Both the position numbers and the translations under genes were made by a program. The notes beneath the pieces are model-generated. The model did not search any database. It had not been told where the DNA came from and saw only the letters and a program-made list of their open reading frames with translations. DNA of 64,000 nt. Origin: Branchiostoma belcheri. Lineage: Eukaryota > Chordata > Leptocardii > Amphioxiformes > Branchiostomatidae. Numbering within the stretch: position 1 is the first letter of the stretch; each line of letters opens with the position of its first letter. The stretch is from positions 2,364,412-2,428,411 of the forward strand of contig NW_017802824.1 of NCBI RefSeq assembly GCF_001625305.1, read 5' to 3'. Below are positions 1-10,593 of the stretch, piece by piece.

Positions 1-33
1 AAACAAACAAACAAACAAACAAAGAAACAAACA
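1..33. repeat. (AAAC)n microsatellite
   Basis: The window opens in an AAAC tetranucleotide run with one substitution. It lies just beyond the donor of the last visible MAM exon. Confidence 0.9.
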
Positions 34-41
34 ATATGTAC

Positions 42-3000
42 CCTGTACTCCGCTACGATGTCTATCTGGAGTTCCACCATGTGCCACTCGTCTCCCTGAT
101 CGCCCGACTTTGTCCACATAGGCACCGAGGGTAAGGCCTGGTCCATCTCTATGTACATGTTTAACGTGCCCATCGAGCTGCCATACATGTGGTACCAGAA
201 GGTAAGGCACATGGTGGAGTCAGAGGGACGAACAAACGTGCTGTAAAGAAGAGCCCTGGCCCCTAGGTCGTTGCCTGTTGCCTCCGTGTATACGTACGTT
301 CCACTTATGCCTACGAGAGGAGGAGTAGTGAACATTATGTTTACCTTCGCAGAAGGAAATAAAACGTATTGTTTTTGCTCTGTTTCTTCTTCTTCTTTTT
401 CTCCAAACATATAAAGTTAATGACCTGAACCAGACGTCTGTTACTATGGTAACTGGTGCTGTAATAGACTGTGTGGTGTTGGGTAACATTAGGTGTTACT
501 GGTTCACTGTGTACTGAAGGTAGGTGTTACTGCCTCACTGTGTACTGAAGCTAGGTGTTACTGGCTCACTGTGCACTGAAGCTAGGTCTTACTGGTTCAC
601 AGTGCACTGAAGCTAGGTATTACTGGTTTACTGTGCACTGAAGCTAGGTGTTACTGGTTCACTGTGCACTGAAGCTAGGTGTTACTGCTACACTGTCTGT
701 GCACTGAAGCTGAGGTGTAACTGTTTCACTGTGTACTGAAGCTAGGTGTTACCGGTTCACTGTGTACTGAAGCTAGGTGTTACCGGTTCACTGTACATTG
801 AAGCTAGGTGTTACCGGTTCACTGTACATTGAAGCTAGGTGTTACTGGTTCACTGTGCACTGAAGGTAGGTGTTACTGATTCACTGTGTACTGAAGCTAG
901 GTGTTACTGGCTCACTGTGCACTGAAGCTAGGTCTTACTGGTTCACAGTGCACTGAAGCTAGGTATTACTGGTTTACTGTGCACTGAAGCTAGGTGTTAC
1001 TGGTTCACTGTGCACTGAAACTAGGTGTTACTGCTTCACTGTCTGTGCACTGAAGCTGAGGTGTAACTGTTTCACTGTGTACTGAAACTAGGTGTTACTG
1101 CTTCACTGTCTGTGCACTGAAGCTGAGGTGTAACTGTTTCACTGTGTACTGAAGCTAGGTGTTACCGGTTCACTGTACATTGAAGCTAGGTGTTACCGGT
1201 TCACTGTGCACAAACGTGTTAAACACGTGGTTTTTGATAGATAGCCTGGTGAAATCATTTAAGGACAAGTGACTTACTTTCGAGCGTGTGATCAAACGAG
1301 GGTCCTGTGCCAGTAGAGGAGGTTGCTCCCTGCTTACGTTCCCATTCGAAGTCATCCAATGGGCTTTGCACCCACAAACAAAAGCTATCCTCAAAAGTAC
1401 AATCTAATATGTCGTACGCTGGAAAAGGAAATAGTAATTCAATACCTAATAGTATGTATACTTGTCTACATCTCTATCTATATATGTACACATCTACATG
1501 TATAGCTAGACACACACAAACACACATGCACGTCACTCGGTGAACAATGAATTATAGTTTAGACGAGGTATTAAAGAGGCCATCTACATCAGGCAGGGTG
1601 TTGCAGCCATCCGTCAACAAAGACGGGGGGCGCTACAGACTCCCTGCAACGTATGATCTGCTGCTCACCAAGTCACGTGTGTCATCAGCATAACATGACG
1701 TCACAGAAGCGGTGGATCGCTTATTCTCTGACAAAGAAAAGAGCAGCGCAAGCGAAAATTTGGGTAATTCAAATTTCTTGTTTTGGAAATTGCAGTTTAA
1801 ACTTGCTTCATTTTGAAAAAGGTCGTTAGTTATTCTCACCCCCACAGATGATCCCAACGTCTTCCGAGTGCCCGCAGTCCTGTACCCCCCATCCGGGATG
1901 CTGGCAATCCGACAGTCTGGTCTCCTGTCCCGCGCACTGCACCTCGTCCAGCCAAATCGTCCCCGTACCTGCCCCAAACGCCGATGTCACCACTTCGGTG
2001 GGAGCCAGGTATCCCAGCTGACGACAAGCGACCTCTGCGTCCAAATGGTCCCAGTTGTCGTCGCAAATCGTCCCCCATTCTTCATTGTGTAGAACTTCCA
2101 CCCTGCCTTTGTTTGGAGTGTCCCCTCCCACAAGGCGGATCTCTGTGGATGGAGGACGGAGATCAGGACAAGAGAACAGTAATGCCCTTTATTCACGACC
2201 ACTTGTTTGATAAGAGCCGACGTTTCGATGACTGTGTGTCATCTTCATCATGGCAATTATGACTAGTTTAGGACCGAATATTGTTAGCAGTAACACTTGA
2301 GCTAGTAACACCTAGCTTTAGTGCACAGTGAATCAGTAACACCTAGCTTCAGTGCACAGTGAACCTACATGTATAACAGCTAGCTTCAGTGTACAGTGAA
2401 CCAGTAACACCTAGCTTCATTGTGTAATGAACCAGTCATAATTGCCATGATGAAGATGACAGACGGTCATCTTGGTCTCTTGTCAAACAAGTGGATGTGA
2501 ATAAAGAACTTTGGTATTCAATCATTCAGCAACCTGATGAAGTTATCTACCGGACAGAACAGTCATTATATTATGTATGTACAATGTTCCTACTTTTCAA
2601 AATTTGCCCGGGGCCGCAGCACAGCCGCACGAGCAAGTGTCTTAAACACGCCAACATTACCAAAACTAAAGCAGTAGATTATTACCTAGGGACTGAGTTA
2701 CGTCGGTCGTTGGAGATACAATCGGTGTAATGCGTGGAGGCTCTGTTGAGGATGTCGGTTGTACCGTATCAGTGATTTCAACTGAAATATAAAGTTTTAA
2801 AGGTTATCAGTCACGTCATTACGTTTCTACATGTATCTGTCAAAAGGGTTTGCTCAGCCACTGGACCACTTCTGGGCACTGAACTAAAGCTCACTGAAAC
2901 AGCATCTCTTATCCCTAAGTAAGTCAGCAACATCAAGCTTGATCAATTTGCAAGCTTGACCAAAGGACTCAATAGGCGAAGCGTCGAACACTTCTTGTTT

Positions 3001-6000
3001 CACATAGGAAAGAACAACATAACTATACTTACACGAAGAGCCCCTGCAAACTGCGTACACTATCCCGTCGCTTCCCATTGCGTCTGTTGTATGCCCGATG
3101 GCGTCAGCGCTCTCAGCGATACCTCCATTACAATTGGTGCTCAAACAGAGGTGGAAGCCAATGAACCTGCTTCCCGAACCGGCTGTTGGAAACGCCAAGC
3201 GGGCCATAGTAGACACATGGCCCCAGGGGACACAGCTGAGAATGTTATTGACGTAGACGTCAGAGTTGTACTCAGTAGCGCACCTTGCAGATGGAGGAAA
3301 AGTTAAACAGCTCGTTAAGAAATAACGCCACATGTAAGATTTTTCTTACGGAAGTAGTTGTAGAATTCCTAGACTGAAAACACAACTACGCACTTGGTTA
3401 TATTGCTATTAAAACATGGTGCTTTTAACAACAGCTACTCGGCTGCAGCATGATTTGGTGAAGGTATAAGATCTTAGAACTCTAGTTATGAAATACGTAC
3501 TGTTGATAACCTCCTCCCATATTATAATGATATTCCCCGCATCCGGTGGGCCTCAGACCAAAGTTGTCGCACAGATTCTGATAGTCCCTGCACCAGTTTT
3601 CGCTGGCAGACAGACCGTCAAATGGAAGTTTCGCTTCGATGATGAAGAAGGCAATGCCATGGTAGAGATAATTTTTGGCGCGTAGAACCATAAAGGCATG
3701 AACTCCTGTGGAAGGGGTAGAGAATATGAAACATGAAGCACTGGTTTACTGTGTTCTGGAGCTAGGGGTTACAACAACAACCGTTCTTGAGCTAGATGGT
3801 ACTTGTAACCTAGCTTCTTGTGCACTGTGAATCAGTAACACCTAGCTTCACTTCACAGTGAATCAGTAACACCTGGCTTCAGTGCACAGTGAACCAGTAA
3901 CACCTAGCTTCAGTGCACAGTGAATCAGTAACACCTAGCTTCATTGCACAGTGAATCAGTAACACCTAGCTTCAGTGCACAGTGAACCAGTAACATCTAA
4001 CTTCAGTACACAGTGAACCAGTAACACCTAGCTTCAGTGCACAGTGAACCAGTAACACCTAGCTTCAGTGCACAGTGAAGCAGTGACACCTAGCTTCAGT
4101 GCACAGTGAACCAGTAACACCTAGCTTCAGTGCACAGTGAACCAGTAACACCTAGCTTCAGTGCACAGTGAGGCAGTGACACCTAGCTTCAGTGCACAGT
4201 GAACGGTTCTGAACGGTGCATGAAAGTTACTGAAAATTGTATCAATATTTAGTGCATTTTTGCATTGTTTTAAACTTTGTTTTCAAATTAATAAAATGAT
4301 CCTAATGAATTGTAACATGAAGTGTCTTACCTCCGGATCCCGAACCTTGAAGGTTGGATGTAGTCAGTTTAATAGGTCCTGGAGTGGTCATGTGTACAGC
4401 TAGTAAGGAAAAAAAACTATCAGGTTATCAACTGCAAGGTTACCGACACACTGTAACTATAATTAAATAAGCATGATGACGTTTTCCTCGAGAAACTATT
4501 TATTTGGAATTAGGAAAAAATGTTAACAGCAATCTGCAATCAATCAAAGCCGACCGATAACTAGAGGAAAACCATACGGAAGGTTTCTCGTATGAATCTC
4601 CTTTAGATATTGGCCGAAATATCTCCTGAAAAGATTTCAAATCTTAAGAAAACCGTCTAAGGGTACAATATCACGTTAGAAATGGGAATTATTCTATATG
4701 ATAAATAGTCTCTGTGTGCAAAGGCACAATCACATACTAGTATTTTAACGTCTTATGATTGCCAAAGGATTGGAACCTGAGCCCATTCTTAGAAGTGTCA
4801 AATGCACGTGTCCTGCAATGTTCATTTGTCTTAGATCGTTGTCGGTGTTTGAAAATGAAAATTCTACGATGTTGATATCGCACGGTGACCTATAGCTACG
4901 ACGAATAACATGAACATACAAGCGTTTGGGTAAGAGGTGAAGTGAATTAAAAATACTAGCTAGATTCGTACCATCTTTTTGGCAGATGTACATGAATGCC
5001 TTATCGCAATCAGCATCGTTCCATCTCTCTCTCAGGTGTTCAGGGTGTGAGCTTGGAAAATACGTGACGCAATCTCCGTCCCGAGTTGGTTCACCGTCTC
5101 CCCAATTTGTATAATCGGTATCCTGAAGTAGTGTCCCGTCACTCCATTTGAACTTGTCACCTCCGTACCTGCAGCACAACAAGGAATGCCAAAATCATCA
5201 TCAGCTAGTGACAGTATATATATTTACCTCCATGAAAAATGGAGGTATTGTTTTTGGCGTGTCTGTGTGTCTGCGTGTGTGTCTGTCTGTCTGTCTGTCT
5301 GTGTGTGTTTCCGCAACTTTGTGGTCATCATAACTTCAGAACGCCTTCATGGATTGTAATGATATTTGGTATGTTGGTAAGTCTTAGGAAGACGAAGGTC
5401 AAGGTCAAATATGGGCCTCCTGGTGGATGACCTTGGTACTGCAGCAGAACTTCTGGTTTTTGTATCTTTTGTCCTGAACATGCTATGGTCTTGATGTTTT
5501 GGTGACAGATAGCTTTTCCTGTCAGAAATAAGTGGTGTGAGTTTGGTCCCCCTAGCAGCTTGTTCCGGAAGTGCAGGGCACTTTCTGGCGAAATGTTTAA
5601 AAGCCAATAAGTCCAGATAGCAAAAACATATTTCCATCATTTTTGGTAGGTAGGTAGCTGAAAGAGATGTACACGATTGAATTAAATTATGCAAATGAGG
5701 AGCTAATTTGCATAATTAATGAGGAAATTCTATAATTACAGTGTTTTACATTATAGTTCTTTCATACATGCAATATATGTAATCTGTGGCAGATAGAACG
5801 TCAACAGATACCAATTATGCAAATGATGACCTAATTTTCATAATTATTGCGAAAATTATGTGATTTCTTAATGGTAAATGATGGCAATTCAATACCTTGT
5901 GATATGTGTAGGTTACTTAAATGTTAACAACACTATGCATATATTATGTTAATATAGAGTTTATTTGCATAATTAATTAGGAAGTTTAAATGAGGATGTT

Positions 6001-9000
6001 TAAATGGAATATTGCCAAAGGATAGGAGTTTGACACGCAAAATATTGTAAGTTGAGTTTAGAACACCATAAATTGAAAAAATTAAAACTACATTATATCA
6101 ATTGCCACCTTATTTCCATATTCAATGAAACAAAACATTTACATAAACTCTACATATTTCATGGAGGTATGAAATCTCAGAATTCTTGTTATATATGTCA
6201 TCACTAATACATACCGGTGCAATAGCTCAATTGGTTGAGTGCTCGCTTTGTAACCGGGAGGTCGTGAGTTCAAACCCGACCGGGTCATACCAAAGACTTT
6301 AAAAATGGTACACACTTCTTTCTCTTGTAAGCACTCTCATATGAGGAGTGTACGTACACTGTGTGGGAAGTTCAAACACACAGCACCAGCTGTCTAGCGG
6401 TCTAGCTCCCTGCTGTAGTGTCTTTCACAACTGTGTGTCACCCAAGGGCTACGGAAATGGAGATGGGCAACACCCTAACCTCTGGGTGCTCATAAGAGCA
6501 CGGGAGACCTTATTCTTCTTCTTCTTATCAGTAATCTTATCGTCATGTTTATCTGCCATACACGTTCCGGCACGGCAAAAGACATCTTTGCCAATTTTTG
6601 ACATGTTGACCACTGTCAGAGGGCAACAAAATTTCTTGTTTTTTTTTCCAAAACCAGGCGAAACTTAATGCGCGCGCTGATGTCATCCATAAAAATTACT
6701 TGCTGTGGCCTAAGTAAAACCTGCACATTCAGTGTAATGGAGGCTTTGAATAAATAAATAAATAAATAAATAAATACCTCAGGCCAAACCAGGTATCCAT
6801 GTTTTCGTCCGTGACTCTGATCAGGCTGACCAGGAAGTCGTTTGTGGTTCGGTCTTTCGGTGTGGCCAGCCGCCCGCCCATGTTACAGGTGGTCTCCGCA
6901 TCGTGGTAGGATTTGATTGGATTATTGTTGACCTGGAAGCAAGTTGAACCGAGCAGGTACCATCCCTGATCACAAACTGGGGATCGATAGGGGAAGAAAA
7001 AACACATCAGATGGATTGTGACTCCTGACAGCAGCCCAAGATAGGAAGACCTGGCTACACCTCTGCTGCAAAGTCTGCCTTGTCCCCCCCGACGACCAGT
7101 GTCGGTCATGGGACTATGTAGGAAGGTAGGAAGACTATAGAACTAATGTACCTCTTGATAGTTCTGATAAGTAAAATCTGCACTATCAGTGTAAACAGTC
7201 TAGGCCTAGGGTACGTGAAGAATTCAAAGCAGGTCATTCACAGAACAGTTCCTTTTATTTTGGACCGCACTCCCCACTTTATTTTTACGTTAATTGTTTC
7301 TTCTTCTTCTCCGAACACATATAAGGATAATGACATGGACCAAAAGGCTGTCACCACAGCAGACACCCTATGGTATAGGGTTACATTATGTGGCAAGGCA
7401 GAGTAGGGGGGACGGTCACCATATATACGTATAATTGTATATGGATGTGTTTGAGTAAGATTAAACACAGCAGTCACTGTACATGTAGTTTGTTGCTTGG
7501 GCTATGTGTATGTAAACATTATGCATTTGCGTGTCAAATGTTACCAATCTGGTTAATTCTTTTTGCTCCATTTCTGTTTTGAAAATACGTCGAGTACTGG
7601 TCAATACAATGCCGATTGAATTTTTCATAGAACAGTTTACACTATGACAGCATGACTAAGCGTCGAAAGTAACAGTAAGCCTTTTAACTTATCCCAGTAA
7701 ACACACAAATGTTTACTTGATTCATCAAACACTCTTATGATGTCACACCTCTTGATATATGATGACACTTTTAACAAAGGAATTTTTTTCATGAAAAGGG
7801 ATTGAAGATTGGCTAAAGCCTTGTTAATCTTTTCCTTCTTTTCATGCTGTTGTGTAGACCATAACCTTTATATACACTCTCATGCATCTCTTCATTAAAT
7901 TTTCATCTGCAGTGCGAAGTAGGGGGATTTATTGTTTGAAAGCTCACTATTGTCATGACAACCTCACATTTCAATGGAGAATAATGAACACATCGACCAT
8001 TTGAGGTACCCTCTTGTAGAGCAATACATGTACATTTCCAGGGCTTGAAACACTTTTTTCTGTACATACCTGCACTGAAAATTGAAAGTTTTACCTGCAC
8101 CAAAAGCAACTAATAAGCGTGCGGTGTATGTACTCAAATTTTGGACCTTAGTAAGGCCATGTTGATTTGATTATATGGATGACATCCTCCGGGAGCCCCA
8201 AAACTGATGCGCGCGTGCGAATAAAAAAAAGGTTTTGCAAAAAAAAAGTTCTTTTCATTATGAAATCTACGTGGTCATGAGGGTTGAGCAAATGGCACAG
8301 AATATGGTTTGGCGAATAATCTAGTCTTCAAGTTCATTTCTTTACAATTTCGTCTTTTTTCGTTTGATTTTGGCATTCTACGACATTGGTATAGTTTTTA
8401 TTAATTTTTTTTGTAACTTATGGTATATTTTTGCTCATTTTGCAACTGTTTTGTACGATTTACAGTATGGTTGAAAACTTTTTTTTTTGGAAACGGCCGA
8501 AAATTCATGCGCGCGCGGATGTCATCCATATAATCAAATCAACATGGCCTAAGTGAACATAAATGAAAGTAACGTTCCGTCAGTGCCTTATGATTTTTAA
8601 AAATCTATTGCGAAACTGAGAGCAAGCGAATTGTGTAAGAATTACACAGCTATATTATTGTTAAATTCTCTGTAGTTGAAAAACAGATAAAGGAAGCCAG
8701 AAAACAATAAGAATAACCTATAACAGATTTGCACACTTGGATATGAGGAAAGAATAACCATGGAGATAGAAACGAATAGTAGCTGTATTATATTAAATGT
8801 TATCCACCATAATACTGAAGCTATCACTGGACGAAATAGGTTCGGATACACTCGTATCCCGCCCCGTATCTTGCCTTTTTTTCACAAATACGAGCATATA
8901 CGAGTACGAGCGGATGCGACGGAATGAGGACACTGTGTGTTCCCCCCATTTAACAATCTTTTTGCTATAATGTATTTTAATCTGTAGTATGATACATATG

Positions 9001-9176
9001 TCTATATGAGACGAAAGCTAGTAGATTAAGAGAATATTGATGGAAGTGATTATTACAAAAGGATCCTTACCGTAGGTGGCAGAAACTTGAGTCTTGTCCT
9101 GGTCTTGCGCTATGTTGAAAATAAGTATAAACAAACACAGCTTCGCGCCTCGAACCGTCCCCATCATTCCAAGCAT
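42..9176 (-). CDS. Secreted C-type lectin / Cys-rich / SRCR / MAM multidomain protein (3' end outside window)
   Basis: Exons in transcript order: 9176-9071, 6976-6778, 5168-4972, 4399-4331, 3705-3501, 3283-3033, 2742-2686, 2142-1840, 1418-1278, 310-42. The start (MLGMMG) precedes a hydrophobic signal peptide. Exons 2-3 make one C-type lectin domain; its WND motif is present, and the usual EPN reads EPT. Exon 4 is a Gly/Ser/Thr linker. Exons 5-6 form a Cys-rich module I do not recognise (RPTGCGEY, then VPWGHVSTMARLAF). Exon 7 is a Pro/Thr linker. Exon 8 is a complete SRCR domain (GRVEVLHNEEWGTICDDNWD). Exons 9-10 are a MAM domain (DCTFEDSFCLWVQS; CLTFWYHMYGSSMGTLNMYI), still open at the edge. 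Most domain boundaries are phase 1, as in shuffled extracellular modules. The join 3033/2742 reads T+AG, a stop, so an extra exon or another donor is missing there. A role in recognition or adhesion, perhaps immunity, is inference. Confidence 0.85.
489..1212. repeat. 31-bp minisatellite array, intronic
   Basis: About 23 tandem copies of a 31-bp unit with core CTAGGTGTTACTGGTTCACT followed by GTGCACTGAAG. Some units contain CTGTCTGTGCAC variants. The array lies in the intron between the two MAM exons and starts at the end of a truncated copy of the common repeat family R3 (about 345-488). The same unit recurs at 2290-2430 and 3735-4206 in other introns of this gene and, degenerate, at 47500-47580. 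Confidence 0.95.
1555..1700 (+). pseudogene. Penelope-like retroelement endonuclease remnant
   Basis: One frame reads IKEAIYIRQ and a second, shifted frame reads PSVNKDGGRYRLPATYDLL. Together they match the C-terminal end of the GIY-YIG endonuclease region of Penelope-like elements, which typically reads EAIYIRK..P.LNRDGGRY.L...YD. It is frameshifted and carries stops. A similar remnant lies at 33150-33375. It sits in the intron between the SRCR and first MAM exons. Confidence 0.6.
2181..2555. mobile_element. Short inverted Penelope-like element with internal 31-bp repeats
   Basis: The element is bounded by AGAACAGT at 2173-2180 and 2556-2563, a probable target duplication. Its arms (about 2185-2270 and the reverse of 2430-2515) are inverted copies, both containing GATGAAGATGACA. 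About four copies of the 31-bp minisatellite unit lie between them. The left arm on the minus strand reads ATGATGA, a 5-bp stem, then GAAACGTC, close to a hammerhead core. It ends about 30 bp upstream of the SRCR-exon acceptor. Confidence 0.65.
3735..4206. repeat. 31-bp minisatellite array, intronic
   Basis: About 15 copies of CAGTAACACCTAGCTTCAGT + GCACAGTGAAC, in the opposite orientation to the array at 489-1212. It fills most of the intron between the linker exon (4331-4399) and the first Cys-rich exon (3501-3705). Confidence 0.95.
5222..6190. mobile_element. Dispersed repeat R5 (ATGGAGGTA family), full-length copy
   Basis: Starts with the small hairpin CTCCATGAAAAATGGAG and a TG/TCTG-rich stretch, then a unique body, then AT-rich sequence with repeated ATGCAAATGA/TTTGCATAATTAA motifs, and ends near CATGGAGGTATGAAATCTCA. 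A nearly identical copy lies at 30222-31060. Diverged copies lie at 24770-25670 and about 54940-55160. No protein is encoded; apparent reading frames through it are not conserved between copies. It sits in the lectin-domain intron. Confidence 0.8.
6216..6480 (+). mobile_element. tRNA-derived SINE head
   Basis: Contains an A-box-like TAGCTCAATTGG, a possible anticodon loop TTTGTAA (TGT, Thr-like) and a B-box-like GAGTTCAAACCC. The ends do not pair as an acceptor stem, and the T stem and anticodon stem carry mismatches, so this is a SINE head and not a working tRNA. The non-tRNA body follows (GGTACACACTTCTTTCTCTT onward). Confidence 0.65.
7285..7545 (+). repeat. R3 repeat copy (GTTACATTATG / AATAAACAGAGCAG family)
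   Basis: R3 is a roughly 260-bp dispersed element with these landmarks: TTTCTTCTTCTTCTCC, CTGTCACCATGGTAAC, GTTACATTATGTAGCA, GTTTGAGTAAGAATAAACA and GTAAACATTATGCATTTGC. Other clear copies: 10366-10560 (-), 27040-27375 (+), 33690-33955 (+), 36005-36300 (+), 43235-43505 (-), 45092-45350 (-). Partial copies: about 345-488, 12650-12790 and 31880-31975. Its ends carry short inverted repeats, so a MITE is likely. Confidence 0.75.
8152..8552. mobile_element. MITE with TAAGGCCATGTTGATTTGAT inverted ends
   Basis: The first about 40 bp (TAAGGCCATGTTGATTTGAT, ATATGGATGACATCC) recur inverted at the end (GGATGTCATCCATATAATCA, AATCAACATGGCCTAA). A GCGCGCG block lies inside each arm. A second copy is at 57668-58073. 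Shorter pieces with the related end GGATGTCATCCATAAAA..GGCC are at 6675-6715, 15800-15835 and 58075-58375. The element is non-coding and sits in the first intron of the lectin gene. Confidence 0.75.
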
Positions 9177-10365
9177 GTTACATCTCCCTGAACCACATAG
9201 AATAACTCCGCAAAGTCTCGCGCCTGGCGTCCAGTCTACCGTGGTTCGGACGGGCTCCCTTCGGGCCCGTAGATGCTCCCCGCCGCTCAGTTCACCTTGG
9301 CTCTCCGGTAGGTTTTGCACGACGGTGGGTTTTCAATTAGCCCAAACCGTACTGGTGTCGTACGCAAACGGACATACCTCATTAACAATTAATCAAGAAA
9401 TATGAGAACGTATTGTACGTCTTTGACGCACCACGTGTTTTTCTAAAGTGACACCCATTCATACGTTAACACTGAAATCTGCCTATTCTTCAATTGATAT
9501 TACACTCCATTTAATGTCCTACTGAAGAACCATAGAAGCTTTCATACTAACAGCAGGCGTGCTGTATATGCATTTTAATTGGAAAGATTACCAAGAAGAT
9601 GTAGTCACAAAGCCATAAGCGCTCTTCCGTCAACATTTTTCTTGCAACTATTGTGAATGGGGTGATGCGAGGATTTTAGCCAAAGGAGAGAAGAATTGGC
9701 CTTTTACAATCCTCGGAAATCCAGACATTGGGGACAACAATATGAAGGGCTGTGCACTGTGTATGAGTATACAGGTTAAGCTGGCCTCTTTTGAGAAAAA
9801 TAGTCCATTTTGTAAGAAAATCTTCTTCGTGACACAGTTGGCCAAGCGTTGGAAGCCTTCAACAAAAACACCCAATTAATGATCTTATACGTTACATTAT
9901 ACTAGGGAATATCTCCCGCTGCTTTAAAATCTTGTTCTTTATGCAGTTTTCTTCGCAGATGAATAGGCATTGTCCCTTTACGTTTCATTCTTAAGAGACA
10001 GTCTAAAGTGTTTTTCTGAACTTAATACCTGCATCATCCTACCTCCATTCATAGATGTTGGCTCATCTTTTGCATAACTGACATGGGTCCATTAGCTTAA
10101 GATAGCTTTATGAGCTTATGAAATTCAATGGTCTTTTTTAAAACTCTTTATGAATGGTCTTAGAACTAGTAACTAGAAATGCATGGAGACTGTAGTGCTG
10201 CATGGGATACCTTTTCACCCTACAAGGTAGGGTCACTCCATGCTGCAGAAGGAAAACAACTTAAAATTGGAAAAGTAACATTTGCAAAGCAAATACATTA
10301 TATATATCTTCATAAGATAGAGACATTTCATACTGAAGAAGGAAAACAACTTGAGACTATTTAGA
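9177..10365. other. Intergenic region between lectin gene start and PIGA 3' end
   Basis: Carries the promoter and 5' UTR of the lectin gene (open reading continues upstream of the chosen Met to about 9320 with no signal-like sequence). Further right there are no coding exons I can support; short GAAGGAAAACAACTT repeats occur near 10250 and 10340. Confidence 0.5.
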
Positions 10366-10560
10366 CCGGTAACATTTGCAAAGCAAATACACAACATTTA
10401 CATTCTGATGGTCTAGCCCAAGAAAATACTGTGCTGTTTATTCTTGAACACATGCATATTATGTATGGTGACCAGTTTTCTACACAATGTAATCCAACAC
10501 TACAGGGTGTCACCAACCATGGTGACAGCCATCTGGTCTGGTTGTCTGTGTAGTGTATAA
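10366..10560 (-). mobile_element. R3 repeat copy supplying a probable PIGA polyadenylation signal
   Basis: Minus-strand R3 copy directly downstream of the PIGA stop. The family's internal AATAAA (from AAGAATAAACAG) falls at 10442-10437 on the minus strand, about 150 bp past the stop codon, in the PIGA sense. No closer AATAAA was seen. Its use as the real signal is inference. Confidence 0.5.
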
Positions 10561-10593
10561 CCAATTATAATTGATTATCGACAACAGCTAAAA

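Noticed and set aside
5239..5694. Short proteins in the R5 repeat
   Set aside because: Frames are not kept between the two near-identical copies at 5222 and 30222; no domain.
6216..6292. Threonine-like tRNA (TGT loop)
   Set aside because: A- and B-box-like words are present, but the acceptor ends do not pair and two stems carry mismatches; a SINE body follows.
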